Part shown: positions 1 through 6,430 of the stretch, in pieces
How the letters are laid out: each line of letters opens with the position of its first letter
How positions within the stretch are numbered: the first letter of the stretch is position 1
Source of the DNA: Clostridiaceae bacterium
GTDB lineage: Bacteria; Bacillota; Clostridia; Saccharofermentanales; UBA5734
Assembly (NCBI GenBank): GCA_012729935.1
Contig: JAAYBY010000240.1
Coordinates: 1 to 13,490, forward strand
Direction of reading: 5' to 3'
DNA length: 13,490 nucleotides
The notes under the pieces: generated by a model
Databases searched by the model: none
Told to the model about the DNA's origin: nothing
What the model saw: the letters and a program-made list of their open reading frames with translations, nothing else
Made by a program: the position numbers and the translations under genes

Positions 1-846
1 ATCGAAAAATCATTTTTGACCGCTCAGCGATTGAAACGTGAGCGACCGGCAGGAGCCGCCTATATTCGCGGAATCACCATGGAAGGACCTTTTTTTAACA
101 TAGCCAAAAAAGGTGCTCAGAATCCCCGATATCTGGTACCTCCGGATTATGACTTTTTCACACGTCTAAACCAAGCAGCAGATGGACTAATTAAAATTGC
201 CTGTGTCGCTCCGGAATTGCCAGGGGCACTGGAATTTATCGAAAAAGCCGCTGCTGTCTGCACTGTTTCCGTAGCCCACACCACAGCGACCTATGACCAG
301 GCAAAGGCCGGCTTCGACGCCGGAATTCGCCATGTGACGCATCTCTTTAACGCGATGCCGCCTTTCGCACATCGGGAGCCGGGTGTCATTGGCGCTGCAG
401 CTGAGAATAAGGCGGTGACAGCCGAGCTGATCACAGATGGTATCCACGTTCATCCGAGTGCGATCCGGGCTGCTTTTTCCTTGTTCGGTGCCCGGCGGAT
501 TGTTCTGGTCAGCGACACGATGTCCGCCTGTGGCATGCCGGATGGCGAATACATGTTAGGCGGCCAGAAGGTCTTTGTCGCAGGGCGGCTGGCCACGCTT
601 GCGGATGGAACAATCGCCGGTTCGGCAACCCATCTGTTTGATTGTCTGCGCACCAGTCTGTCGTGTGGCATCAAGCCGGAAGATGCAATACAAGCAGCAA
701 CCGCCAATCCTGCACGTGTGATCGGTGCCTTCGATCAGGTTGGCAGCATCACAACCGGAAAACAGGCCGATTTCGTCGTATGTAATCCCGACTGGTCAAT
801 CCACAGTGTTTATCTTGCCGGACAACGCGTCCTACTGAATGCATAA
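1..846 (+). CDS. nagA: N-acetylglucosamine-6-phosphate deacetylase, 3' part
   Basis: Removes the acetyl group from GlcNAc-6-phosphate to give glucosamine-6-phosphate and acetate, a cytosolic step of amino-sugar and cell-wall recycling. The frame is open to the left edge, so the gene is cut: 281 residues are present and roughly 100 N-terminal residues, including the first HxH of the amidohydrolase barrel, lie outside. Fragment residues matching NagA are MEGPF (metal-ligand Glu about residue 28), VAHTTATY (His 93), THLFNAMPP (His 114), AHREPG, TDGIHVHP, VSDTMSACG (catalytic Asp about 172) and the C-terminal GSITTGKQADFVV. The usual HLEGP reads TMEGP; that His is not a metal ligand as far as I know. 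A TTG at position 16 is not the start, because conserved sequence continues upstream of it. It converges on larA with a 30 nt gap. nagB and other nag genes are not in view. Confidence 0.93.
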   Translation: MEKSFLTAQRLKRERPAGAAYIRGITMEGPFFNIAKKGAQNPRYLVPPDYDFFTRLNQAADGLIKIACVAPELPGALEFIEKAAAVCTVSVAHTTATYDQAKAGFDAGIRHVTHLFNAMPPFAHREPGVIGAAAENKAVTAELITDGIHVHPSAIRAAFSLFGARRIVLVSDTMSACGMPDGEYMLGGQKVFVAGRLATLADGTIAGSATHLFDCLRTSLSCGIKPEDAIQAATANPARVIGAFDQVGSITTGKQADFVVCNPDWSIHSVYLAGQRVLLNA

Positions 847-876
847 TCTGCTGATATCAGCCAAAACAAAAGCTGG

Positions 877-2160
877 TTAATCCTGCACGATGACTGAAAC
901 ACCGTCCGGGATAATCAGCGTCCGCGCTGAATCACCGACAATGGTTTTCGCCTGTGCCCATGCCTGATCGAGCGTTGCGGCATGTTTCATGTGCATTGCT
1001 GTTATGGATCGTTCATCGCAGCAATCACTTACAACAATCACGGCAGCCCGCTGCAGAACACGCGCCAGGATCTGCGCCTGCCATTGATCTGCATTGGTCT
1101 GGTCTCTCGGTATGGCCAGAATCTTGTGCAGCGCCGCTGCAGGAGTTGACGCTTCCGTCAGCCAGTGACAGAAAGCATCACCGCCGAGTCCGTCTTCACA
1201 GGCAGCCACCATGATGATGACACCACCCGGTCTGACACAGGCTTCAGCAGCTGTCATGCCCTTAACCGCCTGATACAGATTCTGGTCAAGCGGATAGCCG
1301 CCATTCGAGGTGATGACGATATCCGCTTCTTGTTTTTTTACGCCCGCCAGATGCGCCACAGCACGACAACCACTCGCATGAGCCGCTTCCGGATGTCCGG
1401 CAAACGCACCTGTAATTTTTTTGTCATCATCCAACATGACATTCAGAATAAACGATAAAGAAGCTTTGCGCGCTGCATCAACCATATCCAGATGCATCGG
1501 ATTATCTTGAAGCACACCGGTACGGGCAGCCGGATGATCAATAAATGCCGCGCAGTGGTTGGCGAGAATCGATTCTGCACCGGCAATCCCCGGCAAAATA
1601 CTTTTTCGCCCTCCGGAAAAACCGGCAAAGAAATGCGGTTCGATGAACCCCTCCGCAACAATCAGATCGGCCTGGTCGACCCGATTGTTCAGCCACAGCG
1701 CACCACCTGAAGGCAGCTGTCCTTTGTAAACCATCTGGCTCGCATCCTGGCAGTCATGAATCACAAATTCTTCCCGATCAATGAGTGATTGACCGAATTT
1801 TTCGATCAGTTCTTCTTTTCGTGTTTGCCGATGATAACCTGTCGCTACGATGATCTGCACGTCTACCGTTGGATTTTTCAGGCGCATTTCCGCCAGAAGC
1901 AGCGGCAGCGTGATCCGGCTGGGCAAAGGACGGGTGTGGTCACTCGTAATAACGAGGATTCGCTGACAGGACTGCGCCAGGTCGCAAAGCCTGGGAGATT
2001 CAATCGGATTGGCCAAAGCTTCTTCGACTATATCTGTCTCATCACGTTGTTTCGCTTCTGTTTGCCCGATAGGCCGCAAAACAGCAACACATTGATCGCT
2101 GTTAATTGTGAAGGGGATTTTCGATTTTCCATAAGGAATCGAAACAGTCGTTTGGCCCAT
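877..2160 (-). CDS. larA: LarA-family nickel-pincer racemase/epimerase
   Basis: Member of the lactate racemase (LarA) family, which interconverts 2-hydroxyacid stereoisomers with a nickel-pincer nucleotide cofactor bound to a lysine. Numbering from the upstream ATG (2166; 429 aa), I see SDHTRP (75-80), GYHR (His112), EPHFFAGFSGGRKS (His178 and Lys188), ANH (His204), QAVKG (Gln299, Lys302) and Trp362. These sit four residues beyond the positions I recall for Lactiplantibacillus plantarum LarA (H108, H174, K184, H200, Q295, K298, W358), so cofactor anchor, nickel ligands and catalytic residues all appear intact. I chose the second ATG (2160; 427 aa) because AGAGG lies 7 nt before it but abuts the first ATG, which overlaps the msrB stop as ATGA. 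It is last in the msrA-msrB-larA operon. The cofactor genes larB, larC and larE are not in view. LarA homologues vary in substrate, so lactate is only one option. Confidence 0.9.
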   Translation of the reverse strand: MGQTTVSIPYGKSKIPFTINSDQCVAVLRPIGQTEAKQRDETDIVEEALANPIESPRLCDLAQSCQRILVITSDHTRPLPSRITLPLLLAEMRLKNPTVDVQIIVATGYHRQTRKEELIEKFGQSLIDREEFVIHDCQDASQMVYKGQLPSGGALWLNNRVDQADLIVAEGFIEPHFFAGFSGGRKSILPGIAGAESILANHCAAFIDHPAARTGVLQDNPMHLDMVDAARKASLSFILNVMLDDDKKITGAFAGHPEAAHASGCRAVAHLAGVKKQEADIVITSNGGYPLDQNLYQAVKGMTAAEACVRPGGVIIMVAACEDGLGGDAFCHWLTEASTPAAALHKILAIPRDQTNADQWQAQILARVLQRAAVIVVSDCCDERSITAMHMKHAATLDQAWAQAKTIVGDSARTLIIPDGVSVIVQD

Positions 2161-2162
2161 GC

Positions 2163-2639
2163 TCATACCTCTTCTGATTTTTGTTTGATCAAATCAATCA
2201 GGTCACCGTAGCCTTCTTCAGCCATTTTTTCCAGGGGGATGAACCGGAGCGATGCACTGTTGATGCAATATCGCAATCCGCCGCGATCAGGAGGTCCGTC
2301 CGGGAAAACATGGCCGAGATGTGCGTCACCGACCCGGCTGCGAACCTCCGTTCGCACGCGATTGTGCGATTTATCCACCTGTTCTTTGATGACATCCGGA
2401 TCGACGGGTCTCGTGAAACTGGGCCAGCCGCAGCCTGCATCAAATTTATCGCGTGACGTGAACAGCGGCTCTCCGGTAACGATGTCAACATAGAGACCTG
2501 GTTGATCCTGGTTCCAGTATGCTCCTGTAAACGGATGCTCTGTATCGTTCTCCTGTGTTACCCTGAACGATTCTGCTGTTAATTGTTTTCTCAGCGCTTC
2601 ACGGGTTGGTTTTTGGTATCGGTTTGGATCGATTTTCAT
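2163..2639 (-). CDS. msrB: Peptide-methionine (R)-S-oxide reductase MsrB
   Basis: Reduces the R epimer of methionine sulfoxide in oxidised proteins, using thioredoxin or a similar thiol donor in the cytoplasm. The 158 aa length is typical of a single SelR domain. Motifs are GCGWPSF (Cys70, the likely resolving Cys), RTEVRS (96-101), DAHLGHVFPDGP (105-116) and RYCINSASLRF (Cys125, catalytic). The two CxxC pairs of zinc-binding MsrB are missing: YVDIV near 50-54 has no Cys, and RSRVGDAHLGH replaces the usual CxxCxAHLGH. This is therefore the metal-free subtype. Its ATG (2639) overlaps the msrA stop as ATGA and its own TGA overlaps the first ATG of larA, so the three genes are probably co-transcribed and translationally coupled. 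There is no signal peptide. Confidence 0.96.
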   Translation of the reverse strand: MKIDPNRYQKPTREALRKQLTAESFRVTQENDTEHPFTGAYWNQDQPGLYVDIVTGEPLFTSRDKFDAGCGWPSFTRPVDPDVIKEQVDKSHNRVRTEVRSRVGDAHLGHVFPDGPPDRGGLRYCINSASLRFIPLEKMAEEGYGDLIDLIKQKSEEV

Positions 2640-3211
2640 GATTCGGTGACTCCTTCCTGCGCTGCTGAGCGCATCAGCTCAAGATCAATATGACAATAGC
2701 CGCCGGGATTCTTTTTCAGATAATCCTGATGGTACTCCTCAGCCAGATCATAGCGAATCAATCGCTCAACTTCCGTAACAACCGGACGCGTATGCTTTTT
2801 CTGGATGTTTTGAATCACGTGCTGGATCACCGGCAGAAAACGGTCATCCAGATAATAAATACCCGTTCGGTACTGTGTTCCGCGGTCAGGCCCCTGTCGA
2901 TTGCGAACCGTTGGATCTATGATGGAGAAAAAGCGCGTCAGAAGCTTTTCGAGCGGCAAGCGCTCGGGATCAAACCGGACGTGAACCGTCTCTGCGTGGC
3001 CGGTGTCACGCGTGCAGACTTCCTCGTACGTCGGATTTTCCGTTCGACCGTTGGCATAGCCGACTGATGTTTCAACGACACCGTTCAGCCTGGACAAAAA
3101 AGCCTGGACGCCCCAGAAACAGCCGCCGGCCAGCCAGATGTCGTGCAGTTTAGCATCCGTTTCGTTCTTCACCTGATCATGCAAATTGGTTTCTAATCGC
3201 TGCTGTTTCAT
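2636..3211 (-). CDS. msrA: Peptide-methionine (S)-S-oxide reductase MsrA
   Basis: Reduces the S epimer of methionine sulfoxide, complementing MsrB. The protein has 191 aa with the catalytic GCFWG (Cys31), VGYANG (50-55), DTGHAETVHV (69-78), DRGTQYRTGIY (109-119), the YHQDYL segment (160-165) and a resolving Cys173 in GGYCHIDL. The start at 3211 is supported by an AGGGTG ribosome binding site about 7 nt upstream. It is the first gene of the msrA-msrB-larA operon, transcribed leftward from the 211 nt region shared with the divergent peroxiredoxin gene. MsrA and MsrB are commonly adjacent or fused; here they are separate, overlapping cistrons. No signal peptide is seen, so it is cytosolic. Confidence 0.97.
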   Translation of the reverse strand: MKQQRLETNLHDQVKNETDAKLHDIWLAGGCFWGVQAFLSRLNGVVETSVGYANGRTENPTYEEVCTRDTGHAETVHVRFDPERLPLEKLLTRFFSIIDPTVRNRQGPDRGTQYRTGIYYLDDRFLPVIQHVIQNIQKKHTRPVVTEVERLIRYDLAEEYHQDYLKKNPGGYCHIDLELMRSAAQEGVTES

Positions 3212-3252
3212 CGCAAGTCACCCTTTCATCTCAAATATCTTTTGTTGCCTTC

Positions 3253-3261
3253 AGTATAACA
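3253..3261 (-). promoter_or_regulatory. Extended -10 promoter candidate for msrA
   Basis: On the minus strand the sequence reads TGT-TATACT, an extended -10 (TGn plus a 5/6 TATAAT match), about 42 nt before the msrA start. No good -35 hexamer is found 16-18 nt upstream, which fits the extended -10 class. This is inferred from sequence alone. Confidence 0.45.
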
Positions 3262-3363
3262 TCGTCTTTCGTTCTTCGTATATCATCCCTTCACTCCAGC
3301 TTGAGAAATTGAACGTGTGTGATAATGTTACTGATTTGTTCATATGTTCATAATAAAATAGAG

Positions 3364-3378
3364 TTATATTAATAATAT
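3364..3378 (+). promoter_or_regulatory. PerR-box-like AT-rich site before the peroxiredoxin gene
   Basis: TTATATTAATAATAT agrees at 11 of 14 defined positions with the PerR consensus TTATAATNATTATAA. It lies about 45 nt before the peroxiredoxin ATG and contains a TATATT that could itself serve as a -10. The region is AT-rich, so a chance match is quite possible. It is reported because PerR normally controls peroxide-defence genes in Bacillota. Confidence 0.3.
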
Positions 3379-3422
3379 TGAATCATCTATTGGCCATTCT
3401 ATCTATCAAGGAGGAAATACTC

Positions 3423-4100
3423 ATGGAAGAAAGCACAACCAGATTACCGCTGATCGGCGATCCCGCTCCCGCTTTTAAGGCAGTGACAACCCAGGGACCT
3501 ATTAATTTTCCCGAGGATTATAAAGGGAAATGGGTTATTTTGTTCAGCCATCCAGCCGATTTCACACCTGTCTGTACAACTGAGTTCATGACGTTCGCAA
3601 CGATGGAGGAAGACTTCCGCTCATTAAACACAGAGTTGATTGGTCTTTCAATCGACAGCCTGTACGCGCATATCGCCTGGCTGCGCACCATCAAGGAAAA
3701 GATTGAATTTAATGGAATGAAAGGTGTAGAAGTCAACTTCCCGCTGATTGAAGATCTGCGGATGGATGTCGCCAAATTGTACGGTATGGTTCAGCCAAGC
3801 GCGTCAACGACGCAGGCGGTTCGCGCAGTCTTCATCATCGATCCGAAAGGCATCGTCCGGACGATCATGTATTATCCGGCATCTACCGGACGCAACATGG
3901 AAGAAATCAAGCGCGTGATCCTTGCCCTGCAGAAAGCAGACAAAGAAGCGATCGCCACACCTGCCAACTGGCAGCCGGGTGACGATGTGATCATTCCGCC
4001 TCCAGGCTCTTGCGGCGCAGCGAAAGACCGTGTTGAGCAGGCAGGCGACGATACCTATTGCCTTGATTGGTTCCTTTGTTTCCGCAGAGAAAAGAAATAA
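3423..4100 (+). CDS. Prx6-type peroxiredoxin
   Basis: Thiol peroxidase that reduces hydrogen peroxide and organic hydroperoxides. It has 225 aa. The peroxidatic Cys51 sits in SHPADFTPVCTTE (the PxxxTxxC motif), followed by the Prx6-type SIDSLYAHIAW (76-86) and VRAVFIIDPKG (133-143). The C-terminal domain carries Cys197, Cys213 and Cys219; the last two form a C-x5-C near the end, as in archaeal thermophile Prx6-like enzymes, where such cysteines take part in resolving the disulfide. A 2-Cys mechanism is therefore more likely than a strict 1-Cys one. The ATG at 3423 is chosen because AAGGAGG ends 8 nt upstream. A TTG 45 nt earlier in frame has no such site and precedes the family's N-terminus. 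It is monocistronic: divergent from msrA and followed by a strong terminator. An AhpC label would be loose; the length and motifs fit Prx6 better. Confidence 0.94.
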   Translation: MEESTTRLPLIGDPAPAFKAVTTQGPINFPEDYKGKWVILFSHPADFTPVCTTEFMTFATMEEDFRSLNTELIGLSIDSLYAHIAWLRTIKEKIEFNGMKGVEVNFPLIEDLRMDVAKLYGMVQPSASTTQAVRAVFIIDPKGIVRTIMYYPASTGRNMEEIKRVILALQKADKEAIATPANWQPGDDVIIPPPGSCGAAKDRVEQAGDDTYCLDWFLCFRREKK

Positions 4101-4137
4101 GATTCGCTACCGTTTCTAACTCATAAAGTACTCAGTC

Positions 4138-4184
4138 GGAGCTGTCTCAGACGTTCGCAAGAACTTGAGAGGCAGCTCCTTTTT
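4138..4184 (+). terminator. Rho-independent terminator of the peroxiredoxin gene
   Basis: GGAGCTG (4138-4144) pairs with CAGCTCC (4173-4179). Inside it TCTCA pairs with TGAGA, and GTTC-GCAA-GAAC (4153-4164) forms the tip with a GNRA-type tetraloop. A TTTTT run follows at 4180-4184. The hairpin starts 37 nt after the stop codon. Confidence 0.9.
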
Positions 4185-4185
4185 A

Positions 4186-4214
4186 ATGTCAACATCATGC
4201 CATGATAATATGAT
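4186..4214 (+). promoter_or_regulatory. Candidate promoter with embedded palindrome for zupT
   Basis: ATGTCA (4186-4191) and TATGAT (4209-4214) are separated by 17 nt and lie just before zupT. The spacer contains a perfect inverted repeat, ATCATG-C-CATGAT (4194-4206), placed where a repressor would block the promoter. The hexamers are only moderately good. The identity of any regulator is unknown. Confidence 0.35.
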
Positions 4215-4259
4215 AAGATAAAAATAATAGCATCATTACAACCCGGAGGAAGCAAAACC

Positions 4260-5075
4260 ATGTTTGATTCCAATGTTCTTTTTGCTTTTACGCTCACACT
4301 GTTCGCCGGTCTATCAACAGGTATTGGCAGCCTTTTGGCTTTATTTACCAAAAGAACCAACCAGACATTTTTATCTGTCGCTCTTGGTTTATCTGCTGGT
4401 GTCATGATTTATGTTTCGTTTGTTGAAATATTTGTCAAGGCACAGGAGTCTCTGGTCGGTGTTTTAGGCGTCAGACCAGGAAACTGGATAACCATCGCAG
4501 GGTTTTTTGGTGGTATGTTTGTCATCGCTCTGATTGACCGGCTCATCCCGTCTGGTGAAAACCCGCACGAATCCCGAATGGTTGAGGAAATGGACCCGGC
4601 CCATAAGCATCCCCATTCACACGGTAAACTGATGCGCATGGGGATCATGAGTGCGCTGGCCATTGCCATTCACAACTTTCCGGAAGGGATCGCCACATTT
4701 ACAGCCGCTTTGAAAGACCCCTCTCTCGGCATCGCAATCGCTGTTGCTGTGGCCATCCATAATATCCCTGAGGGAATAGCAGTTTCTGTGCCCGTTTACT
4801 TCGCGACGGGTAATCGAAAAAAGGCATTTGCTCTTTCTTTTTTGTCAGGACTCGCTGAGCCTGCCGGTGCCATTATCGGTTATCTGATCTTGTATCCATT
4901 TATGAATGATGTCGTCTTTGGCGTTCTATTTGCTTCGGTAGCTGGCATCATGGTCTATATATCTCTTGATGAATTGCTGCCAGCAGCGCGTGAGTACGGC
5001 AAGCCACATTTGTCCATTTACGGCATGATCGCCGGCATGATTATTATGGCGATCAGCCTGATCCTCTTTATGTAA
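4260..5075 (+). CDS. zupT: ZIP-family metal transporter, ZupT-like
   Basis: Inner-membrane importer of Zn2+ and possibly other divalent metals (ZIP family). The 271 aa protein shows about eight hydrophobic segments: roughly 7-29, 36-58, 76-96, 126-150, 155-180, 189-212, 217-238 and 251-270. The two signature metal-site helices are AIHNFPEGIA (136-145; His138, Glu142) and AIHNIPEGIA (165-174; His167, Glu171). A His-rich loop, HKHPHSH (115-121), between TM3 and TM4 is typical of ZIP proteins and probably binds metal. GGAGGA lies 9 nt before the ATG. It appears monocistronic, lying between the peroxiredoxin terminator and a good promoter for the next gene. Substrate range (Zn, Fe, Mn) cannot be decided from the sequence. 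Confidence 0.93.
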   Translation: MFDSNVLFAFTLTLFAGLSTGIGSLLALFTKRTNQTFLSVALGLSAGVMIYVSFVEIFVKAQESLVGVLGVRPGNWITIAGFFGGMFVIALIDRLIPSGENPHESRMVEEMDPAHKHPHSHGKLMRMGIMSALAIAIHNFPEGIATFTAALKDPSLGIAIAVAVAIHNIPEGIAVSVPVYFATGNRKKAFALSFLSGLAEPAGAIIGYLILYPFMNDVVFGVLFASVAGIMVYISLDELLPAAREYGKPHLSIYGMIAGMIIMAISLILFM

Positions 5076-5101
5076 CAAGAGAGCAGCCATTGATCAACAG
5101 G

Positions 5102-5130
5102 TTGTTGCGTCGTTTCAACTGGCATATAAT
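5102..5130 (+). promoter_or_regulatory. Sigma-A-type promoter for the baeRF gene
   Basis: TTGTTG (5102-5107), a 17 nt spacer, then a perfect TATAAT (5125-5130). It lies about 105 nt before the baeRF ATG, leaving an untranslated leader of roughly 100 nt. I found no clear riboswitch or attenuator in that leader. Confidence 0.55.
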
Positions 5131-5234
5131 GAAGATGTGATAATCTGCTCGTGAGCCGTTCACGATTACGGCGGTTAATTGTTTTCGTTCCATTACTTAT
5201 ATCACCCACAAAGAACAGATAGGAGGAACCTTGC

Positions 5235-6374
5235 ATGAATCGTTTGACGACCCGGGAACTGCATGATTTATTGCATAGACAGGCCAGCTTATGTGTCAGC
5301 CTTTATCTGCCCGTCGAAAAAGTAGGCCAGGATACGCGACAGGGAGTCATCCGACTTAAAAAAATGCTTCGATCAATCACTCAGGAACTCCGCGCCCGCG
5401 GTCTTAAGCCACAGGCGATCGAAGAACTGCTGCAACCCGCTGAGGTGTTGGTAAACAACACACTCTTCTGGGAACATCAGGACCAGGGTCTTGCCTTATT
5501 TCTTGACGAGAACGGTCTTATACAACATGCGCTTCATCAACCCTGTGAAGAGTCCGTGACCATTTCCGACCAATTTATGTTACTGCCGCTGATCATGGAT
5601 CTGGCCATCGATGACAGTTATTATGTACTCTCTTTGAGTCTGGATGATACGCGTATTTATCTGGCACAGCGTTCGTCTCTGACCGAGCTTGACTTGCCAC
5701 AACCTCGCTCCCTGAAATTTGTGATGAATTCCTATAACCTGGAAAAGCAGCTGCAGCATCATAGCCCATCCAAGGGTAAAGGTACGATATTTCACGGTTC
5801 TGACTCTGTCAAGGATCAGGAGAAGTTGAGAATCGAAGAATTCTTTCGTCTTCTGGAGGCTGGTCTTCGCTCCGTTATGAAAGAAGACAGACCGATGGTT
5901 GTCGCCTGTGTCGATTACCTGTTCCCGATTTTCAAGTCAGCCTGTCGGAATTTCGACATCATTGACAGCAACATTTCCGGTTCTCCTGAAAACATGAAGA
6001 AAGAAGAGCTGATGACACAAAGCTGGCAGCTTGTTGAACCGATGCTGACTAGAAAACAAACGGAGGCAATTGAACAGTATCATAATCGTGCCGGAAGCAA
6101 TCGTGTCGCACAGACAATTGACCATATTATGCCTGCAGCCCTGCAGGGTCGAATTGAAACACTACTGATCCAGCGAAACTACTACATCTGGGGGGATTGT
6201 GCTGAATCAACCGGCAAGGTTTTGACTCAGCTTGATCAACCCAAACGATTCGGCGATCCGGATCTGCTCAGCGAAGCAGCGCGTCTGACGCTTCTGCAAA
6301 GCGGACAAGTCTACGTGCTTGATCAGGCTGATATGCCGGATGAAACACAGTGCGCTGCTATCTTGCGCTTCTAG
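5235..6374 (+). CDS. baeRF-family protein (bacterial homologue of aeRF1)
   Basis: The 379 aa protein resembles the bacterial homologues of archaeo-eukaryotic release factor 1 (baeRF families), which are thought to act on ribosomes or stalled peptidyl-tRNA; no specific reaction is established that I can cite. Supporting segments are the N-terminal CVSLYLPVE and QGVIRLKKML (20-45), then WEHQDQGLALFLDENG (79-94) and YYVLSLSLDDTRIYLA (129-144). A flexible loop with FHGSD (186-190) follows, then RPMVVACVDYLFPIFKSA (219-236), and a C-terminal GRIETLLIQRNYYIWGD (305-321) like the L7Ae-type domain of eRF1/Pelota. No GGQ tripeptide is present, so classical peptidyl-tRNA hydrolysis by GGQ is not expected. 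AGGAGG lies 8 nt before the ATG. It precedes a diguanylate cyclase gene by 56 nt with no terminator between, so an operon is likely. Confidence 0.75.
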   Translation: MNRLTTRELHDLLHRQASLCVSLYLPVEKVGQDTRQGVIRLKKMLRSITQELRARGLKPQAIEELLQPAEVLVNNTLFWEHQDQGLALFLDENGLIQHALHQPCEESVTISDQFMLLPLIMDLAIDDSYYVLSLSLDDTRIYLAQRSSLTELDLPQPRSLKFVMNSYNLEKQLQHHSPSKGKGTIFHGSDSVKDQEKLRIEEFFRLLEAGLRSVMKEDRPMVVACVDYLFPIFKSACRNFDIIDSNISGSPENMKKEELMTQSWQLVEPMLTRKQTEAIEQYHNRAGSNRVAQTIDHIMPAALQGRIETLLIQRNYYIWGDCAESTGKVLTQLDQPKRFGDPDLLSEAARLTLLQSGQVYVLDQADMPDETQCAAILRF

Positions 6375-6430
6375 CCTCTTTTTATGGTCCTTTGATGTGA
6401 CCTGTTGTAGCCAATAGATGAGGTACGCTG

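Noticed and set aside
850..861. Palindrome GCTGATATCAGC between nagA and larA as a shared terminator
   Set aside because: Only four base pairs can form once a loop is allowed, and no T-run follows on either strand.
1789..2211. 140 aa open frame on the plus strand over larA and the end of msrB
   Set aside because: It is antisense to two well-supported conserved genes, has no start signal and a low-complexity, non-family sequence.
2690..3067. 125 aa open frame on the plus strand inside msrA
   Set aside because: A shadow of msrA, which has all catalytic motifs on the minus strand.
3378..3422. Upstream TTG start for the peroxiredoxin
   Set aside because: No ribosome binding site precedes it. 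AAGGAGG sits at the right distance from the ATG at 3423, and the extra 15 residues lie over the promoter region.
4201..4230. Fur-box-like GATAAT repeats before zupT
   Set aside because: The hexamers are imperfect, in an AT-rich stretch, and do not keep the spacing of a Fur site.
5076..5234. Riboswitch or attenuator in the leader of the baeRF gene
   Set aside because: Only a short CAACA/TGTTG hairpin is seen, no terminator-antiterminator arrangement and no known aptamer motif.
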